DNA from: Adiantum capillus-veneris
Lineage: Eukaryota; Streptophyta; Polypodiopsida; Polypodiales; Pteridaceae
Direction of reading: 5' to 3'
Length of the DNA stretch: 64,000 nucleotides
NCBI GenBank assembly: GCA_014529385.2
Contig: CM043953.1
Span: 108,258,549-108,322,548 of the forward strand
A program made the position numbers and the translations under genes. Below, piece by piece: positions 11,114 through 23,249 of this stretch. Under the pieces are notes generated by a model. It worked only from the letters and a program-made list of their open reading frames with translations. It did no database searches and was not told the DNA's origin. Every line of letters begins with the position of its first letter. The stretch's first letter is position 1.

Positions 11114-14067
11114 ATGTATCTACGCTCTGGTCGTGTGCTAGAGTCCGAACAACTAGCTAGTGCTTCGATTTACGGGGGTACTCACTATCCTTCCACGCTA
11201 GGGTCTACACCCTCGGCGGGGACCCAAGGTAGTGCAACCCAAGACCCAAACATAGCGACTCTTCATCTGACTACGATATTATGGAAGAGCATCTTACACA
11301 AAGCCCCGGGGGAACAAATGAAACCGTACCTAGCTAGGCCCAACAACCTGGAACTAGTGTTTTTAACCGTTTGATGGAAACTTTTAGTAGAGCTACGCGC
11401 TTTGAACCTACAGCTAGTGAAGTAAACGAAGGGGGTGGGGAAGTAGAATCACCATTCACATCTCCTGTAGACCCCACACTCCCTCACAGTGTCCACGTGG
11501 ACATTCTACCTAGCTCATTTAATGAGGGTCCTACCGAGCTACCACCTTCCAAAGTCACCTCTAAGGTAGCGGTGACTAAAAGTCAAAACACGGGAAGCAA
11601 CATTGCATCCACCTCACGGCAACCCTCTAGTACACCAAGTTTGGACTGGGTATTTCTCAATGAAAATTGGGAATATGACCTACACACGGAGACTTTGACC
11701 GACCTATACATGGGCTACACATACCATGTGGGTTGGTTAGAAGTTGTACAATCCACATCTAGTGCCACTAGTCTAGAGGAACAACAACACATGATCTGCA
11801 ATGTCATCCATAGGATTATCCAGTCCGAGAGGCAAAATCGAGGAATAAGCATACCTTCGACGGGTCCTCTGCGATTTTTAGACACGGGCAAAGGGAAACA
11901 ACCCACTCTATCACAAATGGAGACTCCCCCAGTGAGTCCCATCGATCCCCCATATGTTGTTTCGCCAGGGTTCTCAATGCAATCTGAGCCCACAAGTGAT
12001 AGCTTTACTTTTCCAAGTCTAGCTCATCTTTCCCTGGATGACACCATGGATACCATGCCTACCCCAATGATGGGCATGCCAAGAAACACACCATGAACCT
12101 CGTTTGTTAGTAAAGCACCGCTACATGGTAGCTCAATGCCTACAATAGTACCTACAAGTGTGTACCAATCGTATGCACCTATGGGTCCACGTACTCATGT
12201 AGTCCCTACCCCTCCCATTGTTTCAACTACCTATGCTCCACAACCACAACACTGTTCTTATTTCCATGGGACTATACCGGCTAGCATTAGCATGTCACAT
12301 CCGACGTCTGCTACGCCCAGGGCCACCCATATGAACTATGGACCACCACATGGCACAACATCGTACCCAACGTGGAACCCAAGGGCTTCCTATGCGCCAA
12401 GCCCAATGCCAATACCTACTCCACATGTAGTCTCTGGAGCACCTTCACCCACGGTGCCTGCTCACTTAGGTGACTTGGCAACATTTGCTCAAGCTATTGG
12501 TCTATCTATTGCTGAGAATATGCATAACACGCCTGATAGAGAGCCTAGAAGTAAGGCAGTACAAATAGCCAAGCTCACACAAAAATTTAGTGGAGACGGG
12601 GATGTGAGAAAGCATATCGAAGTGTTTGAACAAATATGCGATTCTCTAGGAGAAGACAATGACCTGCATAAGAGCAATGCTTTAAGCCTAACCTTAAGTG
12701 GAAAGGCTGGGGATTGGTATAGAACCCTAAGGGTGGAAGAAAAAACGATTTACCCTACTCTTAGGAGACTGTTCTTAAAGGAATACATACGAGAGGGAGT
12801 GCTTTGGGGTGTAGCCTCTCAGCTCCAGAAACACCAACGAGAGGAAGGAGAGTCGGTGAGAGACTTTATAAGTCGCTTGAAGCATTTGAATTCTCGTTGT
12901 AATCCAAATGAGCGCTTCAACAATAACCAATTGCTTGATAGATTCATTAGGGGATTACGACATGAGGATATCTACAATGGCCTAGTCATTAGAGGTATCA
13001 CCACTTGGGAAGCAGTCACCGCCAATGCGATCCAATTGGAGGATAATTTAATGATTCAAGGAGAAAGAGTGTCTATTGAGACTAAATCTATTAGCTCGCA
13101 AGCATCAGGGCATCAGCCAATGACCCTAAAGCCTATTGCTAAGGAGCCAAAGATATCTGAGATGACTTTAGCAGATCTCACCAAGGTTATTCAAGAGAGT
13201 CTTAGAGACAATCGTGCTCCGCAAAACAATCATATGTATCCAAGAAGGGAGCAACAATGGTGCTTAGTATGCTATGGACCGCATAGTACCAGTGAATTCC
13301 CTACTTTTAGAGTAAAATTCAATGGGAACTGCAATGCATGTGGAAGGTATGGTCATCAAGCTAAGGATTGCATAGTATTTAAGCGCGCGATGGCCAATAG
13401 ACCAACCTTAGCATGGACAGACACACCTCGAGTGCCTGCATTGATGTCGGCCCCACCTCTTGAACAAACAGCACAACACATGGTCCCTAGGGCCCAAAAT
13501 GTTGTTCAAACAACACCCTTACCACCTCCAGTGCTAGGACCGCAACCACCACATCCAAGAATCACTTCTGTGAATCAAGTGGGTTGTGAGTCATCTATTT
13601 CTTGTTTGGAAGGCTATGAGGAAGATATAGATCCTAATATTGCCTATGGGATGGATGTGCTTGAAGAAATTCCACAATACTACATGGAGGACTATTGGGG
13701 ACAAGTCAAACCTGTATATCAAGTAGCTGCTCTTGCAACAAGAGGCCAAAATATCAACTACACTACTAAGAGACCACCTCTTCAATGCTATGAGTGTGGA
13801 GGTCCACATCGTGTAGCCGAGTGTCCTATTAGGCTACAAAAGAACGCCACACTAATGCAAACCAATCAAGCGAGCACGTCTACAATGTCGATACTCATGT
13901 GTAATCGATGTGGCATAGATCATTTGATTGCCCAATGTCCAAATAATCCAAATGCACCGAAGATCACGCCATTAAACTTGATTGAAGTTGCCGAGGAGCC
14001 ATCACCAAGTACACCCGTGGTACCAGTAAACGTACTCACACGATCGATGCTCCAAAAACAAAATTAA
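11114..14067 (+). pseudogene. Gag of outer LTR element, disrupted
   Basis: The likely start is ATG 11114 (MYLRSGR, a motif seen at the start of related plant gypsy Gag proteins). The sense frame moves from frame 2 to frame 1 near 11245-11255, then carries TAG at 11335 and TGA at 12094. From 12136 it is open for 643 codons. Residues about 145-300 of that block form a retrotransposon Gag domain (AGDWYRTL and the RLKHLNSRCNPNE region). Zinc knuckles follow: CNACGRYGHQAKDC near residue 398, then variant knuckles CYECGGPHRVAEC near 550 and CNRCGIDHLIAQC near 588, each one residue short between C2 and H. A degenerate CLVCYGPHSTSEF precedes them. Gag would form the particle and bind the RNA. Confidence 0.85.
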
Positions 14068-15272
14068 GGAAAAAAATGGCCTCTTCTTGGGCCCTTTTGA
14101 TTAAGGGGTGATTAAAAACTAGTCAATGAGGAGAGAGTTGGGATATCACCTATGGCCTAGAGATGTGTAGGTGTGTCATGACTTGTCTCCTCCATCTAGT
14201 GGTTTCTTCAGGTCAAACCCACCAATGTCACGGCTAAGATGGTCTCTTTCATGTACAAACGTGGTTTTCTCTTACCACAAAGATTCGAATCTTGGTGGTA
14301 ACATTTAAGAGGAGGGAAGAGAGAGGAGATTTTCAAATAAGGGTCGAATGGTTGCAAAATAAAATTTAATCGTGCCGGTTCAGCCATGGCCACACGTCAA
14401 AAGCTTATTTGCAACCGCATGGAACGAGGAGGCCTATCGCCAAGCTATGAATTGTGGGTGACTGAGTAGTATGCGCAGCCTTAACTGCCGAAGACATGCA
14501 CCTTAACTGCCAAAAGAGATGCGCCTGCAAAAACTTTCCATGCCCCAATGGCGAGTGGCCACATGGATTGCTACCCACCATCCCTGCCGCCAGCGTGCTC
14601 TTTTTCAGTACCTGGCCGCCGGCTTATTCAGGCATGGGCTGACAGGTGAACATGTACCATTAACTACCAATAGAGGGTGCGCCGCTTCAAAGATCTTTGT
14701 GGCCCAATTAGAAATGGCCACGTGCCCTACTGTCCCATCGTGACTGCCATAAGCGTGTTGTTTTCAACAGCTGGCCTCCCTATTCAAGCGTGCCCTCCCT
14801 ATTCAAGTGCCCCATCATAACTCACCGCCACCCACTGCTTGTTATTTGAGCCGTTACCACCAGCGTTCAGAGGGCAGTAGTCCAATTTTTCAAAAGAAAT
14901 AAGCCTCCAATATACATTTTTGGATTTTTTATTGTTCTCAACCAATGGCATCCCTCCACCTCGGTTCATATAATATCATAAATTTGAGGACGTTTTTCCA
15001 AATTGCAATACAAAACAAAATTTGTATTTCAGCTCTCAAAAGTTAGATTTCAAGTTTGGCCAATCAATTCATGCATTTATGAGATTCCAAAACCACCAGA
15101 TAGCCTACTAGTGGGTTTGGATGTCTCCTAAAGTGCCAACAGTTTAAGATTTAATCCCTTGAAATTAGGGATTCTTACAAGGCCCATGGAGAGTCCATAT
15201 TTTTCCTAATGTATTCTTGAGGAAAGAGACACGGCATCAATTGCCCAATCTCAGAAAAAGAAGAAAACATAA
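14068..15272 (+). other. Spacer between gag and the protease ORF of the outer element
   Basis: No reading frame of substance was found where a gag-pol junction would be expected. The segment 14480-14640 is imperfectly repeated at about 14660-14810: both hold a 'TTAACT(G/A)CC' start, a 'GTGCCC/GTGGCC' core and 'CTTATTCAGGC' or 'CCTATTCAAGC' near the end. This looks like an older internal duplication. Confidence 0.5.
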
Positions 15273-15388
15273 AGAAAGAGATCGCAAAAAGCAGCGAAGT
15301 CAGACCCCAGTTCAAAGACCAACATAGGGACTGGTGACGACCCCGTATATATGAACGACGCTGAAGAAGATTCTCATTCAGGTGAAAC
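15273..15388 (+). pseudogene. Outer element ORF2, first segment
   Basis: A frame that opens after TAA 15270 reads acidic, hydrophilic residues (for example NDAEEDSHSGE) up to the copia insertion. It continues in the same frame at 21081 once the copia and one GAAAC copy are removed. It is the beginning of the protease-type ORF. The true start codon is uncertain; ATG 15351 is a candidate. Confidence 0.55.
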
Positions 15389-15577
15389 TGTTGGGATCGG
15401 AGAGCACACACACATAGAGAGCCAACACGAAGAAGGAGATAGACACAGTGTGTGGCGGGGCGGTACTCACACTACAAAGTGTAGTTGTGAGTATAGTTAT
15501 TATGAATGAGTAAATGAATGGCTGTACATGGGCGGCTGAACAACGGGCAGCCGGGCACACGGGCCTTTAACCCAACA
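15389..15577 (-). repeat. Copia LTR (3' LTR in element orientation)
   Basis: On the plus strand it reads TGTTGGGATCGG...AACCCAACA. It is identical by eye to 20892-21080 except at two sites (GGGATC versus GGCATC, and GGGCAGCC versus GGGCATCC). Confidence 0.95.
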
Positions 15578-15594
15578 ATCTCCCACTTAAAGGC
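15578..15594 (-). promoter_or_regulatory. Polypurine tract of the minus-strand copia
   Basis: Read on the minus strand, purine-rich AAGTGGGAGAT directly precedes the 3' LTR. This is where plus-strand DNA synthesis would be primed. The plus-strand copia has the equivalent AAGTGGGAGGT at about 45222-45232. Confidence 0.75.
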
Positions 15595-15632
15595 AGTGTG
15601 CCTTTAAAGTGGCCAAAGTAGAGCAAAAGAAG

Positions 15633-18600
15633 TCAAGCCATACCCATCAGCGATCTGCAGTGTGCAAACCGCTGTGAGGCTAACGACTTCGTGAGTAGAT
15701 CAGCAGGGTTATCGTCAGTGTGTACCTTGACAAGCTCTATGCGCTTGTCCTCTAGCACCTCTCGTATGAAGTGATACCTCACCTCAATGTGCTTTGTCTT
15801 CGCATGGAAGACAGGATTCCATGCCAACGCTATGGCACTCTGGCTATCACAATGTAGAATCGGAGCATCACCAGCCATACCAAGATCTCCCACTAGTCGT
15901 GAGAGCCATACGGCCTCCTTGGCAGCCTCAGTGGCAGCCATATATTCAGCCTCTGTAGTGCTCAAAGCAACGCATGGCTGTAAACGTGATGCCCAAGAAA
16001 CCGGTCCACCTGCAACTGTGAACACATAGCCGCTAGTAGACTTCCTCGAGTCCACTGACCCTGCATAGTCTGAATCTGTATATCCGCAAACAGACATATC
16101 CTTCTCACCATAACATAGGGACAACTCTGAAGTCCCTCTCAAGTATCTGAGAATACCTCTCACTGCATCCCAATGACGCTTGCCCGGGTTAGACATGTAC
16201 CTGCTAACCACACCAACTGCATGAGCAAGATCTGGACGCATAGCCACCATGGCATACATCAAGGAACCAACAGCTGATGCATAGGGAATCTGAGACATCT
16301 CTGTAGTCTCCAAATCTGTCTGAGGGTAGTCATCATGGCTGAGTTTTACATATGGAGGCAACGGGGTACTAATGGCCTTCCCCCCTTCCATATGAAAACG
16401 CTCAAGCACCCTGTCAATGTACTCTTTCTGACTAAGAAAGAGCATCTTGCGAGAACGATCACGAGTGATCCGCATACCCAAAATATGACTGGCATCCCCA
16501 AGATCCTTCATGGAAAAGGTCTCATGTAGCCTATGTTTCAAGGCATCCACATCAGAAATACACTTCCCTGCGATCAGCATGTCATCCACATACAAAACCA
16601 AAACAATAAGACTACCATCTGCAGCCTTGCGAGTATAGAGGCATGGGTCCTCATAACTGCGTACATAGCCCAATGAACTCATGAATGCATCAAACTTACG
16701 ATACCATTCACGAGATGATTGCTTCAGCCCATACAAGGTCTTAAGAAGCCGGCATACCATCTTCTTTGAGCCATGAATAACAAACCCACTTGGTTGCTCC
16801 ATGTACAAATCCTCGTGCAAGTCCGGATGTAAGAAAGCTGTCTTTACATCCATTTGCTTCAACTCCATGTCTCCTGTAGCTACCAAGGCAAACGACATAC
16901 GCAAAGTAGACATCTTCACCACTGGGGAGAAGATCTCGTCAAAATCAATGCCCTTCTGTTGCTTGAATCCTTTAGCCACAAGCCTTGCTTTGTACCTAGG
17001 CTTTGCATTTATTGAACACAATTTTATCTTGTAAACCCACTTGCATGGTAGTGCCTTCTTACCCTTTGGCAAAGGAGTAAGCTCCCACGTTTCATTTTGG
17101 ATCAACGAATCCATCTCTGACTGCATAGCCTGCTCCCACTTGAGCTTGTCAACACTAGACATGGCCTCATCATAACATGATGGCTCCCGGCAATCAGTCA
17201 ACAATACATAATCCATAGAAGGCACAAAACGCTGAGGCTGTCTTGCACGCCTCTCTGAACGCCTCAAAGACTGTGCAGGAGGTGCATCTGGCTGTCTCAC
17301 ATCTACATGATCTCCCAACAAGGGCTAATCTGGCTGTCCCACATCTATATGATCTCCCAACAAGGGCTGATCTCCCACTTGAGGGTCAATGGGCTGCCCA
17401 CGAGTAGCCATGGGACCATTATACCGATGACCATCCTCCTCAAATATCACACGCCGAACCTCAACCGTTCGCGGTGATGCTCTATACATAGAGTCCTCAT
17501 GAAAAACAACATCATGGCTGCGCACAATCTTCCTGTCAATAGGATCCCACAATCGATAACCTATCTCACCAGAGCTACCATAACCCAAGAAGATACATCT
17601 CTTGCTCTTTGGATCCAATTTGCTGCGTTTTGCCTTAGGTACATGTACATAAGCTTCACAGCCAAAAACACGAAGGTGACCATACGAAGGTGGAAAACCT
17701 GTCCATACCTCTTCAGGCACTTTGAAGCCCAAAGGAACACTAGGTGAACGATTTATCAAATGCACAGAAGTGGCAACAGCTTCAGCCCAAAATCCATTTG
17801 ACAAACCAGCCATAGAAAGCATACTACGGACTTTTTCCTGTATAGTCCTGTTCATGCGCTCTGCCACACCATTTTGAGGAGGTGTATAGGGAGCACTAAG
17901 CTCGCGCCGTATACCCTTCTCAACACATAATGTTGTGAAAGCATGAGACATAAATTCACCCCCATTGTCCGTACGTAAGCACTTCAACTTACAACCTGAT
18001 TGGTTCTCAACAAGAGCCAACCATTGCTTAAATATATCAAACACCATATCGTTCTTACGAATGGGGTATGCCCATACCTTCCTGCTAGCATCATCAATGA
18101 ACGTAACAAAGTACATAGCACCTCCAAGAGAAGCATTGGGCATCGGCCCACATACATCACTATGCACCAAAGCTAGCTTTTCCAAAGATCTGTGTGGAAA
18201 ACTTTTCTTATGAGAAGACCGAGCATGTCGACCATAAAGGCAATGCTCACAAAACTCAAAACCACCAAAATCTGAAACGGGAATGTAATCCGCACGTGCC
18301 AACAACTTCAAACCTTTTAGTGACATATGCCCCAAACGCTGATGCCATAAAGAAGCAGGAGGTTGCTCAGTGATCCCCACAATGTGATCAGCCACACTAG
18401 CTACACAAAGGGAATACAACGTATTCCTCTTAGCACCTTTAACCAAAACAAGGCTGCCCTTAGTGATCTTCCAACCTCCATCACCAAAAGATACATTGAA
18501 ACCAAGTGAATCCAACTGACCCACACTAATCAAGCTTTTTGCAAGAGCCGGCACATGACGCACACGCTGCAAGACAAACGTAGTAGAGTTTGGCATAGCC

Positions 18601-19721
18601 AAATGAATATCCCCAATGCCATGAATCTGCATAGAACGCCCATCGGCAATCCTGACAGTACCTGTACTCGAAGCAGCATAGTCATGAAACCACGACCTAT
18701 GAGGCGTAACGTGAAAAGAAGCACCACTGTCAATGACCCAATCCATAGGCATACTACGCTCATGAGTGAGAAGAAAAGCGTCATCAAAATAGGATGCAAG
18801 CAACACATCACCAAGCTCTTCACTAGTAGCACTAGTCGGAGCACATACATGGTCATCTTGAGAGCTACACTCTCCCTGTGTTGCATTTAACTCCTCAATC
18901 GTGACATTGGACTTAGGCTTGTCCTTAGCATCATGGTCTTTCTTCTTACCATCTCCATTTTCCCTTTTCCACTTGTAGCAATCCTTTTTGAAATGGCCTT
19001 TTCTACCACAATGAAAACATTCCACATCCTTTTTACTTGTGCCTGCACGGGACTTGCTTCTAGATTTACCCCTGTTGGACTTATACTTGTCCATAGTCCT
19101 GCCTCTGACAACCATTGCACTAGAAGACTTACTACCTGCATTATTCTTTCGATTAATCTCTTCCGTGAGAAGACTAGACTCCACATTAGTACTTGTCAAC
19201 TCATTCGCAGGAACCGAGTTACTTATGGCTGTCCTAAATGTGTCCCATGACTCAGGCAACGTGACAAGTAAAAACATAGCTTTTACATTTTCCTCAAACG
19301 TAATTTCCTGCGTAGCAAGTTGGCTGAAAATTGTATTGAACTCATTCAAATGCGCATTCATGGAAGCACCTTCCTCCATTCGCAAATCAATAAGCTTTTT
19401 AATCCAATACACCATAGAAGCAGCTGAATGCTTATCATACATATCGCAAATCCGCTGCCATAGCTCATAAGCTCCACCCTGTGCATCTTTCACATTGTAA
19501 TAAACAGACTTTGAAAGGGAAAGCCTAATGGTAGACCTGCACATCTCATCCAACTCCTCCCAATCATCCCTCTCCATGTTCTCTGGCTTAACTCCCTGCA
19601 ACTTTAGAGGTCGAATCTGTTTCTTCTGCACCAAGACATCCCAAATCTGATCTTTCCAATATGAGAAATTAGCACCATCCAATTTCTCAATATTGAAAAC
19701 TGTGTCCTCTTTAGTGCCCAT
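15633..19721 (-). pseudogene. Copia Gag-Pol polyprotein with one nonsense codon
   Basis: From ATG 19721 (MGTKEDTVFN) the frame has about 1,362 codons to TGA 15633-15635, broken only by TAG at 17325-17327. Approximate domains: UBN2-type Gag 70-190; CCHC knuckle CFHCGRKGHFKKDC at 233; retropepsin DSGASFHVTP at 325; GAG-pre-integrase zinc segment LWHQRLGHMS...CEHC near 450-490; integrase core with HSDVCGPM, TDNGGEF and NGVAERMNR at 518-620; reverse transcriptase with ARLVAKGF at 907 and YVDDM at 1043; RNase H with TDSDYAGS at 1213 and CDSQSA. The TAG lies in a 42-bp tandem duplication where the sister copy has CAG (Gln), so a single C-to-T change explains it. Confidence 0.93.
17286..17369 (-). 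repeat. 42-bp in-frame tandem duplication in copia pol
   Basis: Units 17286-17327 and 17328-17369 both encode PLLGDH(V/I)DV(R/G)QPD, 14 codons each. It lies in the linker between integrase and reverse transcriptase, and a TAG replaces CAG at the unit junction. Confidence 0.85.
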
Positions 19722-20878
19722 TACAACAAGAATGCAACAATGAGAAACCTGTAACCAACCAACAAACTGCCACAACAAAGTAGTGTTGCAAATCTAACAA
19801 CACCTGCTGCTCAATCAAAGAGCAAACGCATAGAGTATAAATCAACCCATAATATGGTCAAAAAACGTACGTAGAAATCCACAAACAAATGCATAAACCT
19901 GTGACACCTGTAACTCAACCGGCCTAGGCAAACCGTGCCACAAAATGCATCAACAATGAGCTGTCATAGAGGCATAAACATACTCCATGTCTGAATAACC
20001 ACAATAGAGACATAAGCTGACCAAGCTTACACAAATCCGTGAGCATAAATGGATCCAAGTGAGCATATAACCAATGCACAAGCTCAACGAAGTCCAATCT
20101 CTACTGTCAACCGAGTACCTGTCCGTACTCAAAGCGCAACACTGCAAGCAAGAGTAAACCCGCTCTATGTATAAGTGAACCAAATCTCCACAATATCATG
20201 CATAAAGAGTGTCTGTCAAACTGCCATATCCACATCCATCAACATACATAGATGATGTCAACCTGTAGCTCAAGAACACGCATAAACAGACTGCCGAGAA
20301 GAGTAGAAGCTCCCACTCAAACCACAACCATATACATGGCTGTCCCACAGTCAAAATACATGTTTTGTAACCACAAAAGAGACCCGTATCCAAAGCTCCC
20401 TGTAACCTGTAACCTGTACCCGTACCTGTACCTGTACATGTACCTATAGTCGAAGAAGACAATGTCGCCAAAACTCCCACTCTTTCTGTGTGTATGAGGC
20501 CACTCCAAGAAGAGGCTACACACTCTCAAATGAGCTGTGGGCTCACGTAAGTGGAAGACACTACAACAATGGCACCTGTAATGGCTATGGAAGCTCTGGC
20601 AGCAGAAAACTACCAAAGAGAGCTGAAAAACGTAGCTCCTAGTCTGTAGCTCGGATGGGATTTCTAATGGCACGAATGGCTCCGAAAGGGGGGTTAAACC
20701 CCAGGACACCTGTTGAAAATACTCGCAGAGTGCTGAACCTTCCAATGCCAAGCTCAGAAAAACCTTCTGCTCTTTGGAAATGCGCGCGTGCGCGAAACCG
20801 AAAAACGGTAATGAAACAGCAGCAAGTTTCAACACACTCAACAATGATGATGAAGCTCTCAATGCTCTCACTACCAAG
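19722..20878 (-). other. Leader of the minus-strand copia
   Basis: An untranslated leader of about 1.16 kb between primer site and gag. It contains a (CCTGTA)n-like run near 20398-20446. The long minus-strand open frame at 21063-20317 crosses LTR, primer site and leader and is not a gene. Confidence 0.7.
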
Positions 20879-20891
20879 CTCTGATACCACT
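20879..20891 (-). promoter_or_regulatory. Primer-binding site of the minus-strand copia
   Basis: Read on the minus strand, TGGTATCAGAGC lies immediately inside the 5' LTR. It is the classical plant retrotransposon site complementary to initiator methionine tRNA. Confidence 0.92.
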
Positions 20892-21080
20892 TGTTGGCAT
20901 CGGAGAGCACACACACATAGAGAGCCAACACGAAGAAGGAGATAGACACAGTGTGTGGCGGGGCGGTACTCACACTACAAAGTGTAGTTGTGAGTATAGT
21001 TATTATGAATGAGTAAATGAATGGCTGTACATGGGCGGCTGAACAACGGGCATCCGGGCACACGGGCCTTTAACCCAACA
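20892..21080 (-). repeat. Copia LTR (5' LTR in element orientation)
   Basis: A 189-bp copy matching 15389-15577. It is followed on the plus strand by the GAAAC target duplication at 21081-21085. Confidence 0.95.
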
Positions 21081-21290
21081 GAAACCATGGAGACCAAAAC
21101 AACCACTAACATAGAAACCAACAAGGAAGATCTTCATGAACCACAATGGCTAGGATCCAAAAAGAAGATAGGAACTTACCCAAACCCTACAGAGGAGATT
21201 GAGCGAGTCAAGCAATTAAGGAGTTTGGTAGAAGATACCCAAAGGGATCTAGAACCAGCACCTAGGAAGATCCAGATTACAGACACCGTG
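21081..21290 (+). pseudogene. Outer element ORF2, second segment
   Basis: The frame interrupted at 15388 resumes here and stays open to the next insertion at 21291, with hydrophilic sequence such as LHEPQWLGSKKKIG. It continues in frame at 45559 once the gypsy shell and one target copy are removed. It precedes the protease domain and has no recognised fold of its own. Confidence 0.6.
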
Positions 21291-22908
21291 TGTCATAAAA
21301 TCTAATATCTAATGTCTAACCAACCCAAATGATTTTCTCATATTAAATTGATCACTTAATGTGGGAGAATAAACGGGAACAAGTGTTAAGATATAGACAT
21401 GTGCTTATAGATCTATCTCAACACGGGGCCAATGGTAAAGGGGCCCAAATGAGAGATGGTCTATCAAAGAGCAAGGCTAACAAATCGAGCATAAGACCTT
21501 AGGGTTAGCTTCATTGAAGACCTCCAATAATGTGTGTAAAAGGCCTTTGACCTTAGGTAAGCTAGGGCTGAGCTTGAGGCGCGGGAACCCGACCCAGCTC
21601 GAGGTGCTTGTCATGCTTGTCATGCTTGATGATTGAGGTGCTTGAGATGCTTGAGGTGATTAATTATTGAGATTCTTGAGGTGCTTGACATGCTTGAGAT
21701 GCTAGGGTTGCACTTGAGGTGAGAACCCAGCCCAAGCTTAAAGTGCTTATGAGCCAAGCTTGTGGTGGGAACTGGGCCTATGCATGAGGGACTTGAGGTG
21801 TGTCAAAAAGTCAAACATTCAATCCCTACAAGGAGGGGGCGAGCCCTACATGAGGGGGGATGAGAGAGAACACCCACACACTCACACAAGGCATGCATGG
21901 TACAAAGAAAGCAAAAGGGACACTTGTCAAGTTCCTCCTCATGTTGCCCTCATGGTGTGCCTGAAGCCTATTGGTTGACCACCCAAGGGGTCCAATAATA
22001 ATTTAGGAGATTTAATTAAATGATTTAGCATTTATCTAACCCTCTCTCTCAAAAGGGAAAGGGGGACACTTGTCTCAAGGCTACCCTTGCTGCTTGTATT
22101 GCCTCCTACTTGTGATTGGCTAGGCCTGGAGGGGTCCAATGAGCTTCAAGCATGAGCTACAAGGGGGGGTCGACCCAAGAAATATAGGGGGTTTCTTAGG
22201 GGGTATACTCGCCCACACACACTCACAAACACTCTCATTGTGTGCTATGCAAAGTGCAAGAGCTCCCTCTCCTTCTCCAAGCAAGTAGAGGTTGAGAGCC
22301 TACACCAACACTCTTGGATATGGAGTGCAAATCCAACCAAGAGCCATGCTTCAATGCTTAAGCTTGCCATCTCCTTCTTCTTCATTGCTATGCTATTATG
22401 CATGCTAGCAACAAGAGTTATGATAAGTGAGGAACTAATTCTTTCTCCTAGGAAATGTTTCTTCTTCCTCTTCCCTACCCTCATTCCCTGCTAGCTCTCT
22501 CCACCTTCGAAGGTGTTTGAGGTCTTGGGACTGAGGCTTGGGATAGTTAAATCTTTCTTCAAGTTTATGTTATGTTTGTGATGCATGAAGCTTTCCATCT
22601 TCATTGCATCACCTAGGTCACAAGGAACACAAAGATTGTATTGTAACAAGTCTCTCTTAATGAGAGAAATCATAATGCAAATGCCTATTGGAGGGGGGAC
22701 CGGCTCCACATAAATCCGGTCCTCAACTGTTGTCATGTTCTCTAAATTCTCTCTCTTGCAAAAGTATTGTTCATGCCAAGTTAGCATATTGCTATGATTA
22801 TGTTGCTATCTTCAATTATGTTCACCCGCTATGCTCACAAAGTCATTTCTCAAAAGTACTCTCATTAATTTCCGCTACTCTCAAATTAAATAGGCCAATT
22901 CCATTACA
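21291..22908 (+). repeat. 5' LTR of the gypsy shell
   Basis: It shares many blocks with the Gypsy A LTR, including GATTTTCTCATATTAAA near the start, the GGTCCAATGAG/CCTATTGG modules, and GGGGGGACCGGCTCCA near 22694. It ends CCATTACA before the primer site. A CA-rich run lies near 21878-21895. Open frames within it are not genes. Confidence 0.9.
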
Positions 22909-22909
22909 T

Positions 22910-22921
22910 TGGTATCAGAGC
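22910..22921 (+). promoter_or_regulatory. Primer-binding site of the gypsy shell
   Basis: TGGTATCAGAGC begins 1 nt after the LTR-terminal ACAT. It has the same primer type as Gypsy A and the minus-strand copia. Confidence 0.9.
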
Positions 22922-23249
22922 ATTTGGTTTCTCTTTTCTTGCTTAAGAAGACGGGTCCTTAAGTAGCCTATAAATGGTTGATGTTGTTAATTATATTAGG
23001 GTAAGTGGAACTGGGATCTATTATCGGTTTTGTTGAGCCCACTATGTGGGGGATGGTGCACACCTCAGGAGCTTTGGACTTAATAATGGAGTCTTTTTAG
23101 ACTTGCCTACGGCTTTACCATTATTGGGCCATAAGAAGTCCGAAAGGAGCTAACCCTCGGCAACTCTGCTATGTTAGACCTACTCCTTTACTCTCTATAA
23201 TTAACCACTTCGATTTTCCCAGAAAAGTAAACTACTGTGAAGCGTAGCT
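22922..23249 (+). other. Gypsy leader fused to the copia 5' untranslated part
   Basis: Up to about 23206 the sequence aligns with the Gypsy A leader (26134-26430): both have TTTCTCTTTTCTTGCT, then GCCTACGGCTT, then a 'GACCYWCTC...AATTAA' segment. After that only about 40 bp remain before the copia gag ATG at 23250, with no copia LTR. The fusion point is therefore near 23206-23225. Confidence 0.65.

Larger units (their letters stand above)
15389..21080 (-). mobile_element. Ty1/copia retrotransposon, nearly intact
   Basis: It is bounded by 189-bp LTRs (15389-15577 and 20892-21080) that differ at two positions by eye, and flanked by GAAAC at 15384-15388 and 21081-21085. In the minus orientation it has an initiator-Met-tRNA type primer site, a 1.16-kb leader, one long gag-pol frame and a polypurine tract against the 3' LTR. 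Domain order is Gag, protease, integrase, reverse transcriptase, RNase H, which defines Ty1/copia. The only coding lesion seen is a single TAG. With LTRs this similar it is among the youngest insertions here. Confidence 0.97.

Noticed and set aside
20879..20891. tRNA gene matches (TGGTATCAGAGC here and at 22910 and 26122)
   Set aside because: These are retrotransposon primer-binding sites next to LTRs, not tRNA genes; no cloverleaf is present.
20317..21063. A 248-codon minus-strand frame
   Set aside because: It crosses the copia 5' LTR, primer-binding site and leader, so it is not a gene. A shorter version starts in the other LTR at 15560.
21760..22787. Open frames of 70-100 codons between 21760 and 22787
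   Set aside because: They lie within the 1.6-kb LTR of the gypsy shell and are not conserved as frames in the Gypsy A LTR.
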